DNA of 64,000 nucleotides from Solea solea (Eukaryota > Chordata > Actinopteri > Pleuronectiformes > Soleidae): NCBI RefSeq assembly GCF_958295425.1, contig NC_081154.1:13037938-13101937 (forward strand), in the 5' to 3' direction. The notes under the pieces were generated by a model. That model saw only the letters and a list, made by a program, of their open reading frames with translations. It had not been told where the DNA came from and did no database searches. Shown here in pieces: positions 12,985-26,000 of the stretch. Both the position numbers and the translations under genes were made by a program. How positions within the stretch are numbered: the first letter of the stretch is position 1; the number at the start of each line of letters is the position of its first letter.

Positions 12985-15775
12985 TCACTTCTCAAGGTAG
13001 AACCACTTGTCAACTGAAGAATAATTAAGCATGTGATTTAAATGGTGTAACAACAACAAAAAAGCAGTGGCTGAAGTAAAATGAACACCCACCTGAACTT
13101 GGAATAGGATCTTCAGGTCCAGAAGCACACGCCTGTAAGTTCGTGAAATCATTAAATTTTAAACACGTACCCTTTAAAGATCATTATAGATGACACATGT
13201 GTAGCCTCATTCACTGCTGTTCAAAAATAGTGTTTCTTCAGATCTGGTCTACAAGAAAAATGCCATCAATATTTTTCTGTCTTTCCATAATAGTTTGTGA
13301 GAGCCAACATGAATGTGGAAATAAAACAGACTTACAGATTTAACCACAGCCTCTGCGTCTCCAGCAGAGCAGCAGAACGGACTGTCTGAGACACTTGTGT
13401 TCATGCTGTCACAAGAAAGGGATGAAACAAAGCAAATCATTTCAGCTTTAACAGTGAGACGCACCTGGAAAAGCATATAATCACTCAGTCACTGCTATAT
13501 AATTATCCTGAATGAAACAGTAATTGTCACATAGTGAATAGTGACACGTGGTTGCATAATGGAGCTTATATTTTTGAATATGAAGTGCTCACCAGTTCAA
13601 TTCACCAGCACTTGTCTTCGTAGAGATCAGTGCCTTCCAGAATTCATGGGTGCTCTTCACTGTTTTAATAGCAAAGTCCTGAAAAACAGCGGCACACGTT
13701 CATCATTTTCATCCACTGTGAACGCATTGATATTCAAGGAAATGTTAAGGTACATAAGATAAAAGAGAAACAATAAATGAATGTTTAAAATAGAATCTGA
13801 AAAGGTTTACCCTGTCCTTGAACTCGCCGTTGAAAGCAAACTGGTTTTCAGGTTTCCCATCTGGAACTTTATATCTCTTGAACCAATCAACCGTTGCCTC
13901 TAGATATCCAGGCTTGAGTCGTCTCACATCATCGATACCTGCAACCATTTGACATCAACAACGAGGAGAAGACTGTAACTAAACTGAAATGGTGCCATTA
14001 TAGTTTTGACAGCATGGAGAACCTTGTGTATATATTCATACTGTTAAAGTCGGAGGCTTCGGGATCCTCGGTGTTGATCACGATGACCTTCCAGTCTGTT
14101 TCCCCCTCATCGATCAAAGCCAGAGTCCCCAAAACCTTCACTTTGATTATCTCTCCTTGTGAGCACACCTGGGAATACAACACATATTTTTGTAAACCTC
14201 TCAAACAGGAAAGTAGATTTTTGTGCCTCCATGAGCCATAAATATTTTTCAAGACCTTATTTCCTATGTCACATATGTCAATAGGATCATTGTCTCCACA
14301 GCATCCTGTGTCGCTGTCCTTGTGGTTTGGGTCTTCCCAGGTCTGTCAAAATAGAAAGCAGAGAAAGATGTTTGACAGAGGAGAGACTTTTGGTTTCCTG
14401 TTATTTTTTAAATAAATATGGCCTGTGTTGGACGTACCTGTGGAATAGCTCCATAATTCCAGATGTAACCTTTGTGAGGAAACACATTGGCTACGTAACG
14501 AAGATTCCCCTTCTTCACATCTTGTATCAGTGGATTCAGTGGGTCTTTGGTGGCAATCTGGTATCAAATGCAGGCACAAAGAACACAATTAAAATCATTA
14601 GAGACAGTACTGTTTCGGTTTCAAAAAACATCATAACCATTGCCTTTAAATGACAAAGACAATTGTTATATGTAATGTTCAGTTTAGATATTAGATGAGA
14701 TATTGCAGTCATATCATTGCTGTACAATGCACATAATGCATCATATCAAATGGGAAATACCACCTTCTCTGTAGACTGGCTGATTTATTTAAAATTTACA
14801 CCTTATTAAATAAGCCATGGATTATTTAATAGGATTATTTTATGGATTTATTTTAAAAATGCAAGATGTAAACATATATACCTCCATCTTTGCGTTACTC
14901 CATCTTGGAACCTCCACGACAGCATGAAAAATATTCTGCAATGCAATGCAATTTTGATTAATAATTTCTCCCCCCCCCCCCCATTTTAAATTAATTTCTC
15001 AGAAATAGAAGACGAACGGCAGCAATTACAAACCATACATAAATGTAAACTTAATCTATTCAAGATTAGCTGTGTGTACAGTATATGAGATTCATAGATG
15101 AATAACTTAAAACTAACTTAACACAGCACATACAACTAGACAGCACAATGAGAGCAGTGTTTTACATTTATGTACAAAACTATTCTTGCTACACCCGCAT
15201 GGAACCAAAAAAGCAACAGGAGCTGCAAAATGAATAAATAATTTGATAAAAAGGAAATCTGTGCACTTGTATAGTGCTGAAATGGCACAAAAGTGTTTAT
15301 TTTCTTTTTCCAGAGAATCAAACATTATCCAAACAGTGTGTAAAAGTCCTGTAGCCGACACTGATGCTCACCTCTGCTTCATTTGCATAGATGGGTATGT
15401 CGTGGAATGGTGAGATGTATTTACCCTCTGAATTTTCTGTGTTAAAGAAGTGTACAGTGTAAGGTCAAGAATACTATAAAAATTAAATCACCTGTCAGTA
15501 GAGCTAACAACAGCTTTTTAATCAAGGGACTACAATACTACACTACTCTGCATACACTTCAGGGGTTAGCTAGAAGTAACTGGACTAAGGTTAACCCCTG
15601 AAGATACTAGGACCTGGATAACAGAGGACCGCCACAGACACTACTATGCATAATCCATGAAGGGATTATTTCCATCTAATTCACAAACTAGTTCATTCAA
15701 AGAGCAGTGCTTACTGAAAAACACCCTGTACTCCGTGGTGTTGGGCCTGCCCCTCTCCTCGATGGTAAAGCTCAT
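12985..15775 (-). CDS. ppa1: Soluble inorganic pyrophosphatase, complete
   Basis: Eleven coding exons on the minus strand join in frame to 288 aa plus stop (human PPA1 is 289): 15775-15715, 15436-15372, 14935-14882, 14557-14438, 14342-14256, 14168-14042, 13938-13811, 13678-13593, 13405-13336, 13132-13093 and 13013-12985. The enzyme hydrolyses pyrophosphate to two phosphates with Mg2+, pulling biosynthetic reactions forward in the cytosol. Family I motifs are intact: [10 protein letters not shown] near the N-terminus, [13 protein letters not shown], the signature [12 protein letters not shown] with metal-binding Asp117, Asp119 and Asp122, then DEGETDWKV and [14 protein letters not shown]. The C-terminus ends DKWFYLEK. 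The N-terminus [20 protein letters not shown] is typical of cytosolic PPA1; no mitochondrial presequence (as in PPA2) is visible. Confidence 0.96.
14970..14982. repeat. Poly-C run in ppa1 intron
   Basis: Thirteen consecutive C residues on + lie in the intron between exons 2 and 3 of ppa1, close to the acceptor of the exon at 14935-14882. A length error here would not touch coding sequence. Confidence 0.7.
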
Positions 15776-16781
15776 GTCTCTTGTCGGTTTCTACCTCTGT
15801 AGAGTGAGCGTGTGTGCACTAACTCAGGAGGACTAAGCGGCTCCTGACTGACAGGCGGTCACTGAGGCAGAGGAGCAGACATGCGCACTGCTTACGCCAA
15901 GGTTAGAGACATGCCAGCTGCCTGCATTTGACAACAGAGCTGCTGTATGAGTGTAAGGACCAGATGACAGAAGCATGCTGGCCAGCGTTTAACTCCTCAT
16001 GGACACTGAAGTCTGATTGTTTCCCACTCTGACATCTGAAGCAAACAGAAGTGAACAAACGTCTGGGACAAGCAACATTTCTCTGAAGAGTAATCAACAG
16101 CTAATCCTCCTTTACTAACACACCTCCACACTGCAGATGGATGCAAGGTGTTTTGTTTTCCATCTCCCTGTTGGAAAGCTGAGGCCCTTGAATGTTCTTT
16201 TTGGACAAAAACAGATGGAGCTGACTGGTGTTAGCCTTAAACCAATTAACAAAGCAGGATTAGGGGGTGTGCCCATGTCATGACTTCTTGCTTATGCAAG
16301 GATTTGATAACATGCTTATAAACCTACTTTTAGATACTTTGCATATAAAGTATTTTCTTTATACTCTACTTCACTGTTGTTTTAATGGTAGCTTGTGAAA
16401 TTTGTTGAATAAATTGAACAAATTGAACTTTGTGCCCTTGTTTTATTTCATTTGTTTAACCATTCCTATGTTAAAGACAATACAACAATGAACAAGACTA
16501 CTGAGCTTACTGTGTATAAAATTTAATTGAAAACCTTTCATACTATCAAAAGTAATAAATAATGAATTGCAAGTATCCTACTAGGTATACGACTACAAAG
16601 TAGTCTCCCGCAGGGGATAAAATGAAGTGAGGAGCATGCCATTCTTACACACCTGTTATTCATTTTTCATATACAGCATCAAGGGTATATTCAAGTATTG
16701 TGTTTCCAAGCATCAAACTTAAGGAGTCAAGGCACACTGCATGCAGTCATTGAGTGGTGAACACATCAGATATAGCACTAT
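15776..16781 (-). other. ppa1 promoter/5'UTR and lrrc20 3'UTR interval
   Basis: Only about 1 kb separates the ppa1 ATG from the lrrc20 stop, both on the minus strand. The right part must be lrrc20 3'UTR, with a possible ATTAAA polyA signal at about 16519-16524 on the minus strand. The left part must be the ppa1 5'UTR and promoter. I see no coding exon and no trace of an NPFFR1-like receptor. Confidence 0.5.
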
Positions 16782-17921
16782 TTAGGACTCTGTCGTGGAC
16801 AGAACTTCAAACTGGTGGGGAGACTGCAGAGCAGACTGAGTGTTTGAGTCCAAGGGGTTAGACTTCACGTTAAGCCACTTCAGTGCTGGCATGGCAGACA
16901 GCTTCTCCACTGGAATTTCTGTGGATAAATACATGAAACACATTATTAAATTAAATCTTCGAGTATATAAAAACTTCTCCGTCACACAGACCATGTCTCA
17001 GTATGTTTCTTTTATTACCAGTGATAGTATTTCCCTCCAGGTTAATCCTCTCCAGTGTGGCTATCTCAGTGAGCTTGTCTGGGAAGATGGTGAAGCTGTT
17101 ATTAGCCAGACTGATGCTAATCAAATGCTCCATTTCTCCCACAATGTCCGGCAGTTTGGTGAGAACATTGCCTCGCAGGTCCAGCTCTGGAAAATATTTT
17201 AAAATATAAGTAAGCCTTATTCTGTGTCTTGTGTCCATATTGCAAACAACGGCACAATTTTGTTTTGCAGCTATAGTGTATTTATAATCCACTACCTCTT
17301 AGCTGGGTGAAGGTTGAAAAGAATTTACTAGAAATGGACTTCATCTCATTGTCAGCCAATGTGACAACATGGATGTTTTCTGAGACACTCCTCAGAACCT
17401 TGAACACACCATCTGGGAAAGAAATGAGCTTGCAGTTTGACAAATCTGCAGGGAAGAAGAACAAGATTATGACATTGTTAATCACTCACATAGCAGTATA
17501 ATATACAGTACAGTTGGTGTAGTGGTTAGCGCTGATTGCCGAAGACCCGGGTTCACGGCCCGGTTGGAACTAGAGCATTCTGCATGGAGTTTACATGTTC
17601 TCATTCCAAAAACATGCCGGGTTTAATTGGACAATCTAAACTGCCTAGAGGTGTGAGTGTGAGAGTAAATGGTTGTACACTATGTGAAGGACAAAAACTT
17701 TTCAACTCTTGGTTACACAAAACTAAATCTCTGTCACCATCTGCTGGTGAAATGTGAAATAGCACAATATTGAATCAGAGCTATTCATTCATATGCAAGA
17801 AAACAAAAAATTGAGTCAGAAGAAAAAAACTTTGTGTGAAGAATATCATACCCAAACTATCTTTCCCATCTTCTACCGTTGCATTAATCCTGCGGGCCAC
17901 ATTTGCAACTGCCTCTGCCAT
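16782..17921 (-). CDS. lrrc20: Leucine-rich repeat protein LRRC20, complete
   Basis: Four minus-strand exons join in frame to 174 aa plus stop: 17921-17852, 17445-17296, 17186-17019 and 16918-16782. Human LRRC20 is 184 aa with the same layout as recalled. The N-terminal MAEAVANVARRIN replaces the human start, followed by leucine-rich repeats: DLSNCKLISFPDGVFKVLR, a unit ending ADNEMKSI, LDLRGNVLTKLPDIVGEM, and NNSFTIFPDKLTEIATLE. The family role is poorly known; LRR folds usually bind protein partners. There is no signal peptide or membrane segment, so it is probably cytosolic. A separate 5' non-coding exon is likely, with donor at 18407/18406. A tRNA-derived SINE lies in intron 1. Confidence 0.93.
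17510..17695 (+). repeat. tRNA-derived SINE copy (degenerate) in lrrc20 intron
   Basis: The head is tRNA-like: A-box-like GTAGTGGTTAGCGCT, then a B-box-like GGGTTCACGGCC about 30 bp later. A body typical of fish SINEs follows (GCATGGAGTTTACATGTTC, then CCAAAAACATGC, and TCTAAACTGCCTAGAGGTG). It is degenerate and internally shortened, so it is unlikely to be active. Confidence 0.75.
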
Positions 17922-18406
17922 ATCTCTACCTTAAGGGAGAATACAGAAAATTACACTTAAGAAACAATTACACAATATTATTACAAGTGGCTTCTTGTAG
18001 TCACCAATGGGTTCAAGTAAAAGTAAACGAATAAATAATTACTGTCCCAAAATTTACAGTCAACTGCTGAAGTCCCAAAATGTAGAATACTAGTAGTGAC
18101 CAAATGTAGTTTTAAATAATCTATAGTAAGCTAAATCAAGGAAGTTTTGGTCTATTATGTATTGTCTCAGTGCATCACAATATTACATTATCTCATTTAC
18201 CCAGTGTGGCATCTTGCTGTTACTCAGTTTACATTAAAGATTTGTGATTTGAAGTCTAGCTAGCAACATGTCAGGACAACGTTTACTAGGTTTACTGTGC
18301 CACAGACCTGCACTGGTAATATAATACAAAAGCAGCATGTTGAGCAATACATTGGCATTAATTCATTCGTGTTTCATTTACACCACGACAAGAAGAAGCC
18401 ACTTAC

Positions 18407-18500
18407 CCGAACTGGAAGCTCCTTTTACAGAACCCAGCAGCTGCTAGCCTTAGCTAACATTAGCTATGCCTGCTCAGCCACAGTCTAATTTAGAAAGTTG
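18407..18500 (-). other. lrrc20: Candidate lrrc20 5' non-coding exon
   Basis: On the minus strand the sequence CGG|GTAAGT gives a strong donor at 18407/18406, and the coding exon that starts LRRC20 has an acceptor (TTAAG) at about 17932/17933. The 5' end is not defined by anything I can see. Confidence 0.4.
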
Positions 18501-19972
18501 GTTATTTTTAGCCTTCGTCGAGGACAAATCACCTAAAAGTTCTGATATCTATCAGAAAAGTGATAACCGTTTGTCACACGTGTGATAGGTAACAGACTCG
18601 GCAAAAAGTTGTTGCTACAGTCTGACATGAATTAGCCATGTCAGAATGTAACATTAGCTTCTGGCTAAAGAGAGGAAACATGGCGAGTGTCAGTACTGCG
18701 CTGTCATGTTGCAGATGGTGGAACTCAGTTGATATATGTTAGTAAATGAGCATTTCAAAAGCTGTAACTTTTAACAAGAAATAACATTGTTTAAGGAATA
18801 CCTTTCAGTCATGCTCATTTTATCTATTTAGAGGATTCATATCTGAATTATGCTTTTAATTGAATGTATATGTATATATAAGTATATATAAATTATTATA
18901 AACTACACCTAACATTTATTTCTCTATCATTTGCAGGTTATTATTTAGATTCAGATTAATCATCAGTCTATAAAATGTCAAAAAAAAATCACAATTAAGG
19001 TGATTCTTCTAATCTTTTCTCACCTGACCCACAGTTCAACCCTTCCCCCTAAAAACAATCAGTATACTATACAGTTTTGAATCCAGAGAGGCAAAAACAA
19101 GAGAATGTTTGACTTTTTCCACAGTACCTTTGCTTGAAAAATAACTAATAAAATGGTTTTCATTTAGTTTTTTTTCCTGTCAGCTGAACATTCAGTTCCT
19201 CAACTTCAAGTCGTATATGTGCCAAACCAGCCTGGACATTGCAATAATAATAAAATATGTATTTTATAGTTGCCTGAGGCTATATTGATGTCTTACCCTT
19301 GAGTCCTGGTCGACTATTCCCAGTTTGACCACTGTCACTGTCATGACTCTGGTAAATTCCTGATGACTCAGTGGATTTTCAAAGCATTTGAATACAATGA
19401 GTTCAGCATTGTTACTGTTAAGCAGCCACATCACCGTATGTACTGGATTTTGCTCAGCTTGTGTTAGTGTTTCTCAATATTCCTGGTATCTTATTGTTTA
19501 ATACAGGTAACTTATGTGATGGAAAACAATTAAATAAGAAACAATACAGCATCATGGAATACATATTCTTTATGCAAAATGTACATAAATATACATTTAA
19601 TTTTAATATTTACAATAAATATACATTAATTCACAGTAACACAAATGGTAGTCATGTACAATAGAACAGTGCTGTAATATTCAGAAACATTGCCATTTCA
19701 TGTTTGCATTGATTGTATAAGTAAAGGAGAATCACATTTTGCATTAGCTCTTGCTCTGTTTACAGCTGGTGAGCTTGATGCTTACTGTAATGAGTGTGGG
19801 TTTCAGCTCATGTTAACCTCACAATATTCTCCTTACTGCCTCTGCACACTGATCAGATAGAGTCTCATAATGCACAGTGTCAAATAATAAAAGAGCTTTT
19901 TCCTACTGGCTAAGTGTCTCTATTGTTTCACACACTTTTTTTGCTCCGCAACACAGGCCATGCTTGCAGAAG
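18501..19972. other. Intergenic interval between lrrc20 promoter and nodal 3' end
   Basis: No exon is recognised in either strand. The right part must hold the nodal 3'UTR. I looked for the eIF4E-binding motif YxxxxLL expected if EIF4EBP2 were here as in human and did not find it. Confidence 0.4.
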
Positions 19973-22900
19973 TCACTGGCAGCCACACTCGTCTACGATC
20001 ATGTCTTCATGATGACGAAGGAGCATCTCGCTGTTCTCGTAGTACAACATGCTTAGCGGGCTCATTTTGGTCGGGGCACAGCAGGGTGACACCGCTCTTT
20101 CAGGGTGGTAATGTTTCAGTAAACTCTGGAAAAGAAAGAAGAAATTGATTGTTAAAAACTGTCAAACCAGTTATGTTATATCTAAATAATAGCTGACTAA
20201 TTGTCTGCCATGAAAACAGACTCACTCCCATCTACCCATACATGTGTATGTATAACATGTTTCTGTTAAGGTTTTGCTGTATTCATTAATGCCCCAGGGG
20301 AATAATAAAGTATTCTTATCAAAAATGTTCAAGCATTATGCTGAATTCACAGTTCACCTTAGTCATTACAAATTATCTTCTATTTTATCCAAACATCTTC
20401 TAATAAAAAAAAGTGTTTTAAATTGTAAATGCCAAAATAAAGATGATTCATAAGTTAGACAAGACATTTCCAAGATTTCACATGATTTATGTTTTCTGTA
20501 AAATACTCACCTGCATATAAGCATGGTTTGTTGGATTAAGATCTTCTCCCAGAGGACCAGGGCAGGAACCTTCACAGCGGTATGCATTATACCGTTTAGG
20601 AAAGATGATCCAGGACCCCCAGCCTATTTGGTTAAAGTCTACATGCAGATCGACTTTGCGACAGAGAGATTTTTCACTAGCTTTTTTGGACACCTGCGGG
20701 CTTCTCACTGTTTGTTCTCTCTGGCCCCGTTTGCTCCTGCGCCTCTTTGGCCAACGAGCCTTTTTGATTTCAGCAGGGGACAAGAACTTGGATTGTTCAG
20801 CTGTATGAAGTAAGCTTGCTTTGGCCTTTGAGTTTTCATCTGAGCCAGTGTGTGAAAAGATGACCAGAAAGGCTTGGTCACTAACATCCTGCTCTTTCCC
20901 CGTGCTCGCCACATAGACAGGCTGGTCAGGGGGTGACAGGCCTCTCTTTGTCTCTACCGCTTTCCTTCTTCTTGACACTCTCTTGTGCCGGATTCTCGCC
21001 GTCGATTTCTGTCTGAGCCAATCCAAGAGAAGAGTGGTCATGTTGAACACTTTCCATCTGTGCGATGAAGTGACCAGTGATGATTTTGTGAGCAGCCCCA
21101 CCAGCTGCTTTTCTGGGCAGCTCTTGTGCACATGGCATGCCTGGCCCTGCTGGTGATAGACCTTCACAGAGATGTTGTGAGCACTCGGGAGGCTGATCCT
21201 CAGCTCTGTGGCCTGGATCTGCTCCTCGGCCAGCAGGGTGTGGAGATCAAAGGTCACAACCCAGTGTCTGTGTCTGTATGTCAAACCTGATGAAGTGAGG
21301 AGAGAGATTGGTATCATATACAGGTTCACACTTTGTCATGATGCATATCATAACTCAATATTTGTGAATGTTCTTAGTCATGCAGGTCATTGAATCTCCA
21401 AGAGTGTAGATGTAGGCAACTGGACTTATAAAGTATAAAGAAAGTGGATGGATATATAAATTGAACCATATTTTAGACCATATGAAAATGCCACACCTAA
21501 CAGAATCTGTGTACAGAAGAACAAGCAAATGTCAAATGTGCAATAACAAAATCATATGTTTTATCAATCTTTAGTAATAAATCAATAAAACTTGATAGAA
21601 GATAGCACAAGATGATGCAGGAACTCAAAGATTATTTGTCTATATTATAGAAAAACTTAATCTAAATTGCAGAAATTGAACCTGGAAAATTTCAGATTAG
21701 GATATTAATTTTCACTTTAGCAAAGTATCTTTTTAATATTGCCTACTTAAAATAATTACAACAGAACTATATTTCCATAATAACTAATGTAATTGCCATT
21801 ATTGTCAGTATATAGAATTAATAAATCTTCTGTTAAGCAATTTGATTGTGTTAAATATTTTCTTTTCTATAGCTCCAAGATGAATGCATGAAGAGCCAAA
21901 GCCTCTGAAAACTATAATCCAGTCATTGTTCCAGTGAAGGACAACAAGTGCTGCACCCACATGTGTAAAGAGGGTGTGGAGGGTCTATTGTGATGCAGTG
22001 AACAGGTGTGGTTCAAATTAATCTATAGGATTAAAGCATTTTAAACATTTCACTAATGTATTGGGCACCGCAATTGGGCCATTTGGGGCTGAAGCGTTGA
22101 TCAAAACGTGCAAACCATCCCCGCTATTAATCTACTCAAACCGAACACGGAGCCGAAACCAATCAGTTTGTGTGTGTGAGTGTGTGTGTGTGTGTGTGTC
22201 CCCGCGGCTTCTGCATATCCTCAGTCAGTCAGACAAACAGGTAATAACTCTAACACCTCGAGCAGAAGCAGACAGGACTCTCCTCTTCTTCTTCTGTGAG
22301 CTGCTTGTGCCACCATTAAATCCCGAGCTCTAATCTAATCAAGCCAAGTGTGAAAAAGAACTGAGGGAAGTTGTGGATTTGACTTAACAAGAGATTTGTA
22401 TAGGGGGATGTCTGGCGAGGTATCTAATCAACATCACCTATTTAAGGAAAAGGAGGTTTGCTTTGAGAATTAGACAGAAAAGCGGCCTTTTCACACGCTG
22501 ATCCCCGCGATGTGGATTGAAGCCCTCTGAGGTCGTCTGGCACACAGATTTGACAGGACAACTTCAGTCAAAAGAAAAAAAAAACAACTAACATCTCAAG
22601 GAGAAGATGTGAGTTTGAACCCGAGGACAGAATCTCACTCTCTGTGTTTCACATCAACTCATTTAAATCCTTATTTTTGGCCCTTGAATATACATGTATA
22701 TATATATATTACATTTTTTTTTGAATGATAAAAGTCTTACTTTTAGCCATCACGCTCTTCACTGTGTCTGCTGCCCTGGCCTTGGTTACATCCATGGGTC
22801 TGGAGAAGTTGGACTTGAAGTTCCTGTAGAGATGAACCATGTACGTTGGCAGGTGAAAGGCGCTGGATCTTTCCAGCACAGAGAGTCGATGCAGCGGCCG

Positions 22901-22999
22901 CACGTAGACTCCATCCTTGGATTTATGGATCCCCTGCGCCAGCAGCAGCGTCAGCAGAGATGCGTGCAGCGCCACATCCACGGTTCCCAATGAGCGCAT
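19973..22999 (-). CDS. nodal: Nodal-related TGF-beta superfamily ligand, complete
   Basis: Three minus-strand exons, 22999-22741, 21286-20511 and 20125-19973, join in frame to 395 aa plus stop. The start ATG at 22999 begins [20 protein letters not shown], a signal peptide; the open frame extends upstream without another ATG. The prodomain has possible N-glycosylation at Asn124 (NIS) and Asn168 (NMT). A furin-type site RRRSKR ends near residue 273. The mature part carries the seven-cysteine knot: CRKV at about 295, then [32 protein letters not shown] and the terminal DECGCQ. Nodal signals through Acvr1b/Acvr2 with an EGF-CFC coreceptor to Smad2/3-FoxH1 in mesendoderm and left-right patterning. 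Three exons with a long middle exon fits nodal genes. Which teleost co-orthologue (ndr1, ndr2 or ndr3) it is cannot be settled here. Confidence 0.95.
22169..22199. repeat. (GT)n microsatellite in nodal intron 1
   Basis: An interrupted TG/GT run lies about 170 bp to the left of the FoxH1-site pair. Confidence 0.7.
22372..22540 (+). promoter_or_regulatory. nodal: Candidate FoxH1/SMAD enhancer in nodal intron 1
   Basis: Two exact FoxH1-type octamers TGTGGATT occur at 22372-22379 and 22511-22518. Each is followed by a SMAD-type GTCTGG, at 22410-22415 and 22535-22540. All four lie on the + strand inside nodal intron 1 (21287-22740). Mammalian Nodal and related genes carry a paired FoxH1-site autoregulatory enhancer in intron 1, so position and content both fit. 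Function is inferred. Confidence 0.6.
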
Positions 23000-23046
23000 G
23001 TTCGAGGTTAATGACAAATTCCTCTGCTGGCAGATTAGGCTTGTCT

Positions 23047-23056
23047 TATATATATA
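23047..23056 (-). promoter_or_regulatory. nodal: TATA box of nodal
   Basis: The + strand reads TATATATATA, which on the minus strand gives TATATATAAG about 50 bp upstream of the chosen ATG. That spacing predicts transcription start near 23020 and a very short leader, supporting the ATG at 22999 as the real start. Confidence 0.6.
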
Positions 23057-26000
23057 CCCTCACCCACCCCCTTTTGTGTTTAACAAGTAGCTGAGAACAT
23101 TAAAGGAAATTGACATGCGTCCTCAAGACTTGTTACCTGACAGCTCATCATCCATTCACTTGGTAATGAGGCGCCTGGGTGCGTGTTTACAAGGAGCACA
23201 ACTATTTTTTTTTTGTTTGCACCGCAATCTTTGGAGGCCTCTGCAGCCTGATTCCCCATCCGTAGACTAATTGTTTCAGCTGTTTGGCTTGGCTTACACT
23301 AATTGTTAGCTACTAAATAGAAATGGACAATACTACAGGGAGAATGATTGAGCTGCTGTATTTATGAAGCACAGACTAATGAAACATCACTAACATTAAC
23401 ATTAAACACATGTTAAAACATCCTCTAATAACATGGTGGAATTACTATAACTATATAACCACACATTAACCTATTAATGTACATGTAGGGCTTGTTATAC
23501 TGACCATGACATGGCAAAGTTATTTATTCAACACAGACAGATTCCAGATATAATGACCTGGATGATGGATAACCTTAACAACTTTAAAAACGGTTATTTA
23601 TTTAAATTGTGTGACTGATCACAACTTTAAAATCTCTATTCATTTGTGTCTGATCATGAAGGACAGTTATCTGTTTTATTTTTGTGACTGACCACAACAA
23701 TAACATGTTGTATCTGTTTTTTATTTTCTTTGTGACCATAACATTAACACACATATCTGATTGAATTCAGGCTAAAACAGTGTACATATTAACTGCAAAG
23801 ACTATTTTTGATTGTTCTACGTCAATTCAGAAGCTTCATACACACATTTTTACATTCTCATCCTTGCGTCTGAGTGTAGTAGCTGTTAATATTTTAATGA
23901 TGGCATGAGGTGGTGATGCTCCATCAGCTCTTAAATGTATGACACAGTGAAGTGAAGCATTAAAACATGACATTGCAAACTGCAATCACTTTCATTTCAG
24001 GTAATTTCCCCAAATCGTCATAATCATCATTCAAGCCCAAATATTTAGCTGATAATGTTGCGGCTGATCATTTCATGGGATTTCAACGGCAATTTGGATA
24101 AACAGGACACAAATAATGGTAATATAACATGCAACATGCTCGTGTTTAAACACTGCAGGGCCTATAATTATCTCAACACAAGTTTTCAGGAGTCTCTTTC
24201 CCTGACAAAAGTGTGTTGTTGTTGTTGTTTTTGCAGTTACTGTAACTTGGATCCAAGTTCTTAGGCACAAGTGTCTTGGCAGATAAGATAACAAAATGGC
24301 TGCAAAAGATAAGGAGATTTTTTTGTGGGATTACACTCATCAGCGACAACATTGAAACCGGTGACTTGTGTTAATGTTAGGAATGAACATTTATAACACA
24401 ATAATGCTGCAGTATCTCTTCTTTTTTTCTTGCAGCCTATTATACATTAGTGATGTGTATAAATGTATAGACTAATGTGCGTTTAGGCCTTCATTACTAA
24501 ATGAGATAGGGTCAGTAGATTAAACAGGAAACTTCACTTTATGTCTCAGGTCCTGAGATTTGCTTCCATTCAATATGTATTACATCCGAAGTGTTTCTTT
24601 ATATGGATTTATATATAATTTTATTCATAATATTAACATCCTCACATTGTTTTTCCAAAGTAAAATAGTTTCTGTGCAGCAGTGATGTTTGCATGAAAAC
24701 ATATCATAACATTTGAAGATTTTATTGTTGAGTAGAAGATCATTTATTCCCATTTAAAACCAAAGATCTGCTTCATCACGTTTTATACAACAGAGACGCA
24801 GAGAGCATCCGAGGATGACCGCAGTCTGCGCATGCGCTGTGCGTCTGTATTCACAGCGAGACCCCTTTTCCTCGTAAATCTCCCGAGAAAAGGAAAGAAG
24901 AAAAAAAGAAAGAAAAGAAAAAACCAATGGATGTGTTTTTTTCCCCAGTGGTGTACACAGACAGCGTCGCACCTTCAGCTTCATCCTTCACGCCGGCTAA
25001 ACTGACTCGTGGAAACGCTTTCTCCGCGGCGGCAGACGCTTTTTCATCCACCGTGTGCTGAAATGGTGAGTAGTAAGTAGTAGGAGCTGCAAAGTTGTCG
25101 GTTGCCGCAGCGCGAGCCACAACAGCCTCAAACTTCTCATTCATGTCGTGTCGGACGTAAAGTCTCAGCTCGATCCTGCACCACTGCATCCACCGTGTGT
25201 GTGTGTGTGGAAAAACCTGCAGCTGTGCACTTTGTCCTGGTTTTTAGCCTTTTTTTTTTCATTCGGGTGCTTTGGGAGCTTGATGGATCATACATGTGCT
25301 TGGCACATCCCCCCCCATCTCTCTCTCTCTCTCTCCCTCCCTCCCTCTGTGTGTCTCCTACTCTCCATGCCTACACTCAAACTGCAGTGTTCACTGTTGC
25401 ATCCAGTCATTGCTTTGCTGCTGTTAATGTAGTGATGGATTAGAGTTCATCATTGTCAGTGTATGTTTATTAAGAAAAACCTCAAGCTTGAAAATCACAA
25501 CATGTTTTGACATTTGTTGTGATACACAGCCTTGTAGTATGTTGATGCCACTATGTCTGCCTTTTAACCATGTGTATTAAACAATCACTCAGTACTTACT
25601 ACTACTGCTCCTACAACAACTAACACTAACAATAATATTTATACAGCACTTTTAATAACACTTGCCTGCCAAACAATGGCATAAATTCAGAACACGAGGT
25701 GTCAAAATAAAATAAAACGGGGAAAAAACATCACAGAAAAGCAAGTGAGAGTGAAGTAAAGTTTGAAGATTATGGTATAAAAGCAAGCAAACAAAATAAA
25801 ACCTAGGTATGGTTTAGTAATGAACTAATAAATGAATCCTCAGCTATTTTGATAATCAAAGATTTTCTAAATGTGACTAACTTCTTTCTTTTTTCCACTA
25901 TGACAGTAAACTGCATTTTTATTTTACAAATCTTATGAACTAACTGATGGCATGCTAAGTTGGTAATAAACATTAATAATAATGATTTGAAGATACATGA

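Noticed and set aside
22999..23017. Upstream extension of nodal to 23017
   Set aside because: The codon at 23015-23017 is TTG, not ATG. The first ATG in frame is at 22999 and the TATA box spacing agrees with it.
24851..25189. 112-aa minus-strand frame beginning MQWCRIELRL
   Set aside because: Considered as EIF4EBP2 or a novel gene. It lacks the YxxxxLL motif and TPGGT repeats of 4E-BPs and runs into poly-Phe from a T/A tract.
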